Of a stretch of 7,153 bases of DNA, positions 4,615-7,153 are shown in pieces. Location of the stretch: assembly GCA_964351855.1 (NCBI GenBank), contig CAYGQD010000299.1, positions 1 to 7,153 on the forward strand, given 5' to 3'. The translations under genes were made by a program, and so were the position numbers. The notes beneath the pieces are model-generated. The model did not search any database, was not told the origin of the DNA, and was given only the letters and a program-made list of their open reading frames with translations. Every line of letters begins with the position of its first letter. Positions within the stretch are counted from its first letter, which is position 1. The DNA is from JBCDHN01 sp964351855. GTDB taxonomy: Bacteria; Verrucomicrobiota; Verrucomicrobiia; Verrucomicrobiales; DEV007.

Positions 4615-6623
4615 GCAAATCGCCCCTTCGTCGATTCCTCGCGATCCTTTGCCTGGCCAGTTTCGCGGTAGCTGCGCCCGCTCCGGCGGAAACCGAGCGT
4701 CCCCTCGTCCTGGCACACTACATGCCTTGGTATGGTGCCAAACCCGCCCGCGAGGCTTGGGGCTGGCACTGGACGATGAACCATTTCGATCCCGACGTGG
4801 TGCGCTGGGATGGCGAGCGCGAAATCGCCTCGCACGATTATCCACTGATCGGTCCTTACGATTCCGGCGATCCTCATGCGCTCGAATGTCAGGTTCTCCA
4901 GATGAAGCTGGCCGGAATCGATGGCGTGATCATCGATTGGTATGGGATCGAGGACGTTCACGACTACGCGGCCATCCATCAAAACACCCTCGCCCTGATC
5001 CCCTTGCTCAAAAAAGCCGGGCTCAAGTTCGCGATTTGTTATGAGGATCAGTCGATTGGCCAAATCGTGAAGCAAAAGGACCTGACGGCGGAAGAAGGCA
5101 TCGTGCTGGGACGGGAAGCGTTGCAGTGGGTGGAGCAGTCATGGTTTGAAGACGAGGCTTACGTGAAAATCGATGATCGTCCCGTGTTGCTGATCTTTGG
5201 CCCGCAATATTTCTCCGGTGCGCAGTGGAAATCGCTCGGGGAGGATTTTTCGAGCCATCCGCTGATTTACGCGCTCCCGCATTTGGCCGAACCAGCGGGG
5301 GCTGATGGACCCTTCGGTTGGCCGCCGGTGGATGGTGGGAAGACGGTTTCGACCTCGGCTTGGCGTGGTTATCTGGAGCGCCTCCATGCTCGAAGCGCCG
5401 AGGGCGAATCCGTGGTCGCGGTTGCCTTTCCCGGTTTTCGCGACATTTACGAGAAAGCTGAGCTTCATGAAAGCTACGGGTTCATCGATGATCGAAACGG
5501 GGAGACGCTCGCCGAAACGTTGGACTTGGCGCTGAAGCAACAGCCCCGGCTCCTCCAAATCGCGACCTGGAACGATTACGGGGAAGGGACCGTGGTGGAG
5601 CCCTCGCGCGACCTCGGTTATCGGAATCTGGAGATGATTCAGGAGCGGGTTGGAGACGCGGAGACGGTTTCGCCCGCCGATCTCCGGCTGCCTACCCGCC
5701 TTTTCCAGCTGCGCCAACGCGCCGAGGGCGATTCCGAATCGCTTCGCCAATTGGAAGAAGCCGCCGAGCTCCTCTTCGCCATGAAGCCGGAGCCCGCCCG
5801 CGCCTTGCTCGATTCCGCCAGCGCGCGCCTCGCCGAACTCCCGGCTAAGTTCGCGGATTGCCCCGAACCCGCCGATCCTGACTATCGCCTCCACACAGAC
5901 CTTCCCTACCGCACCGATCCCGATGCTTCCGACTACGAACGCCGTCGCTGCGAACTCGACCTCTACGTTCCCGCAGATTCCCCCGGTTTCGCCACCGTCG
6001 TCTGGTTTCATGGCGGCGGATTGTCGAAGGGAACCCGCTCCATCCCGTTGCCGCTCCGCCGTGAGGGAATCGCCGTCATCGCGGTGAACTATCGACTCAG
6101 CCCGAAGGTTCAATCACCCGCTTACCTGGAAGATGCGGCTGCGGCGGTGGCCTGGGCGTTCGAGAACATCGCCGACTACGGTGGTTCGCCAGACTCCATT
6201 TTTGTCAGCGGACACTCAGCGGGCGGCTACCTCGCCAGCATGATCGGCTTGGATCAATCCTGGCTCGCGGCCCACGAGATCGACGCCGATCGCATCGCGG
6301 GCCTGATCCCCTTCAGCGGCCACACCATCACCCACTTCACGATTCGCAAAGAACGCGGGATCGATGGAACACGCGCCGTGGTCGATGCCCTCGCCCCGCT
6401 CTACCACGTCCGCAAAGACGCGCCGCCGCTCTTGCTCATCACCGGCGATCGCGATCTGGAACTGCTGGGACGCTATGAAGAAACGGCTTACTTTTGGCGG
6501 ATGATGCAGGTCGTCGGTCATCCTGACACTCGGCTGAAGGAGTTGAAGGGACTGAACCACGGAAATATGCCGGAGGGCTCGTTCCCGCTGCTTCTTCCGT
6601 TCGTCCGCGAGCACGCACGCTAA
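4611..6623 (+). CDS. Secreted GH99/GH71-like glycoside hydrolase fused to an alpha/beta-hydrolase esterase, 670 aa
   Basis: The GTG start at 4611 is supported by the signal peptide it exposes: R7-R8, hydrophobic residues 9-22, likely cut after A26 (APA-ET). Residues about 30-347 are a TIM-barrel domain of the GH99/GH71-like group: LAHYMPWYG (34-42), IDGVIIDWYG (103-112) and WNDYGEGT (320-327), the position of the catalytic acids in GH99 enzymes and of the WNDYGES motif in GH71 alpha-1,3-glucanases. Residues 350-415 are a helical linker. Residues about 425-670 are an alpha/beta-hydrolase of the carboxylesterase type: oxyanion motif HGGG (467-470), nucleophile elbow GHSAGG (534-539, Ser536), probable acid D615 in GDRD, and His650 in LNHGNM. 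The enzyme probably removes acyl groups and cuts an alpha-linked glycan such as mannan or glucan; the actual substrate is unknown. It shares an operon with the small helical protein. Confidence 0.88.
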   Translation: MSKSPLRRFLAILCLASFAVAAPAPAETERPLVLAHYMPWYGAKPAREAWGWHWTMNHFDPDVVRWDGEREIASHDYPLIGPYDSGDPHALECQVLQMKLAGIDGVIIDWYGIEDVHDYAAIHQNTLALIPLLKKAGLKFAICYEDQSIGQIVKQKDLTAEEGIVLGREALQWVEQSWFEDEAYVKIDDRPVLLIFGPQYFSGAQWKSLGEDFSSHPLIYALPHLAEPAGADGPFGWPPVDGGKTVSTSAWRGYLERLHARSAEGESVVAVAFPGFRDIYEKAELHESYGFIDDRNGETLAETLDLALKQQPRLLQIATWNDYGEGTVVEPSRDLGYRNLEMIQERVGDAETVSPADLRLPTRLFQLRQRAEGDSESLRQLEEAAELLFAMKPEPARALLDSASARLAELPAKFADCPEPADPDYRLHTDLPYRTDPDASDYERRRCELDLYVPADSPGFATVVWFHGGGLSKGTRSIPLPLRREGIAVIAVNYRLSPKVQSPAYLEDAAAAVAWAFENIADYGGSPDSIFVSGHSAGGYLASMIGLDQSWLAAHEIDADRIAGLIPFSGHTITHFTIRKERGIDGTRAVVDALAPLYHVRKDAPPLLLITGDRDLELLGRYEETAYFWRMMQVVGHPDTRLKELKGLNHGNMPEGSFPLLLPFVREHAR

Positions 6624-6630
6624 CACCCAG

Positions 6631-7153
6631 CTAATCGAGGAGAATCACCTCGCTGGTAACCATCGCGCCGCGTTCGTCCGTCGCGGAGAGCAACCACATC
6701 GTCGTTTCTGCCGGAACAGCGGGTGCCCGAATCTCCCCGTCCTTCACCGTGGCCGGGGCGCTTTTCCAAGATCGCTTCGAGCGAAGATCTCCGTCGGTCG
6801 TGAAGTGAAGTTGCGCGCCGGTGATCGCCACTTCTGCATCAATCGTCGCCACGATCTCATCGCCTTCCGTCGTCGGAAGGCCAATCGTTGGCAACGGCTT
6901 GGCACCCCGGCAAAACGCATCGACAAAGAGCCCGATTTCCTCGGGAGCCCAACCCGCCGGGTGGCTGTGACCCATTCGGACTTCGATCCGTTGATTGCGG
7001 GTGCCGGGAACCAGTCGGTAGGACTTCGCGTAGCTGTCGAGCGGATAGTGAATGTCATTCGTTCCATTGACGAAAAAGATGGGGACGCGGCAGCGACTCA
7101 GATGACTGGAGGGATCATAGTGCGCGATCCACGCTTCCCGCCGCTCGCCCAGT
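6631..7153 (-). CDS. Alpha/beta-hydrolase (acetylxylan-esterase-like), 3' part, 5' end outside the window
   Basis: An open frame of 173 residues runs from the window edge to TAG at 6633-6631; the N-terminus and nucleophile elbow lie beyond 7153. The visible part has FFVNGTNDIHYPLDSY (Asp at 7054-7056 probably the catalytic acid), MGHSHPAGW (His at 6967-6969 or 6961-6963 the catalytic histidine) and EIGLFVDAF, typical of the C-terminal half of acetylxylan-esterase or dienelactone-hydrolase-like enzymes. About 85 residues after this core form a beta-rich tail with TTDGD and SKRSWKSAPA, resembling the C-terminal beta domain of secreted planctomycete and verrucomicrobial esterases. The internal ATG at 6975 is not the start. 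It converges on the hydrolase-esterase gene with 7 bases between stops, and both carry esterase functions. Confidence 0.82.
   Translation of the reverse strand, partial: LGERREAWIAHYDPSSHLSRCRVPIFFVNGTNDIHYPLDSYAKSYRLVPGTRNQRIEVRMGHSHPAGWAPEEIGLFVDAFCRGAKPLPTIGLPTTEGDEIVATIDAEVAITGAQLHFTTDGDLRSKRSWKSAPATVKDGEIRAPAVPAETTMWLLSATDERGAMVTSEVILLD

Noticed and set aside
5139..6113. 324-codon - strand frame opposite the hydrolase-esterase gene
   Set aside because: It is antisense to a gene with clear catalytic motifs and arises from the G+C-rich codon pattern. The translation has no domain-like features.
6636..6652. CGAGG/CCTCG hairpin between the convergent esterase genes
   Set aside because: A 5-bp stem inside coding sequence with no T-run, too weak to call a terminator.
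1..7153. CRISPR array, insertion sequence or tRNA gene
   Set aside because: No regularly spaced repeats, transposase frames, terminal inverted repeats or complete tRNA folds were seen.

Overview
The window looks like chromosomal DNA from a Gram-negative bacterium of the PVC group, most likely Verrucomicrobiota. This is an inference from moderate to high G+C coding sequence, a dnaA gene with no dnaN beside it, an orphan pilin-like protein, secreted glycoside hydrolase and esterase genes, a sodium:solute symporter, and gene starts without obvious Shine-Dalgarno sequences. No taxonomic marker here settles it.

Layout. Positions 45-176 encode a 43-residue lipoprotein on the + strand, followed by two stem-loops. 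Positions 326-532 encode a 68-residue prepilin-like protein on the + strand behind a TTGACA promoter. Its stop overlaps, tail to tail, the end of dnaA (526-1914, - strand). Upstream of dnaA lies a 536-base region without a convincing gene (1915-2450). It holds a long rod-like base-paired element (about 1930-2125), a good sigma-70-type promoter on the - strand (2132-2160), a cluster of YCACAAR motifs in A+T-richer DNA (2175-2407), and a Rho-independent terminator for the next gene. Positions 2451-4199 (- strand) encode an SSS-family sodium:solute symporter with an unusual extracytoplasmic insert. Divergent from it, 4360-4614 encodes a small helical protein whose stop overlaps the GTG start of 4611-6623, a secreted 670-residue enzyme joining a GH99/GH71-like domain to an alpha/beta-hydrolase esterase domain. 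Convergent with that, 6631-7153 is the 3' part of a second alpha/beta-hydrolase (acetylxylan-esterase-like), cut by the window edge.

How it may work together. The right half reads as a small carbohydrate-processing locus: a two-domain glycan hydrolase/esterase, a second esterase and a nearby symporter. Co-function and substrate are inferred from proximity and family only. The left half is a replication-initiator locus whose upstream DNA may carry a structured RNA (6S-like architecture or a dnaA leader) and possibly origin elements. The most unusual items are the rod-like RNA candidate, the hydrolase-esterase fusion coupled to a tiny helical protein, the insert in the symporter, and the orphan mini-pilin overlapping dnaA.
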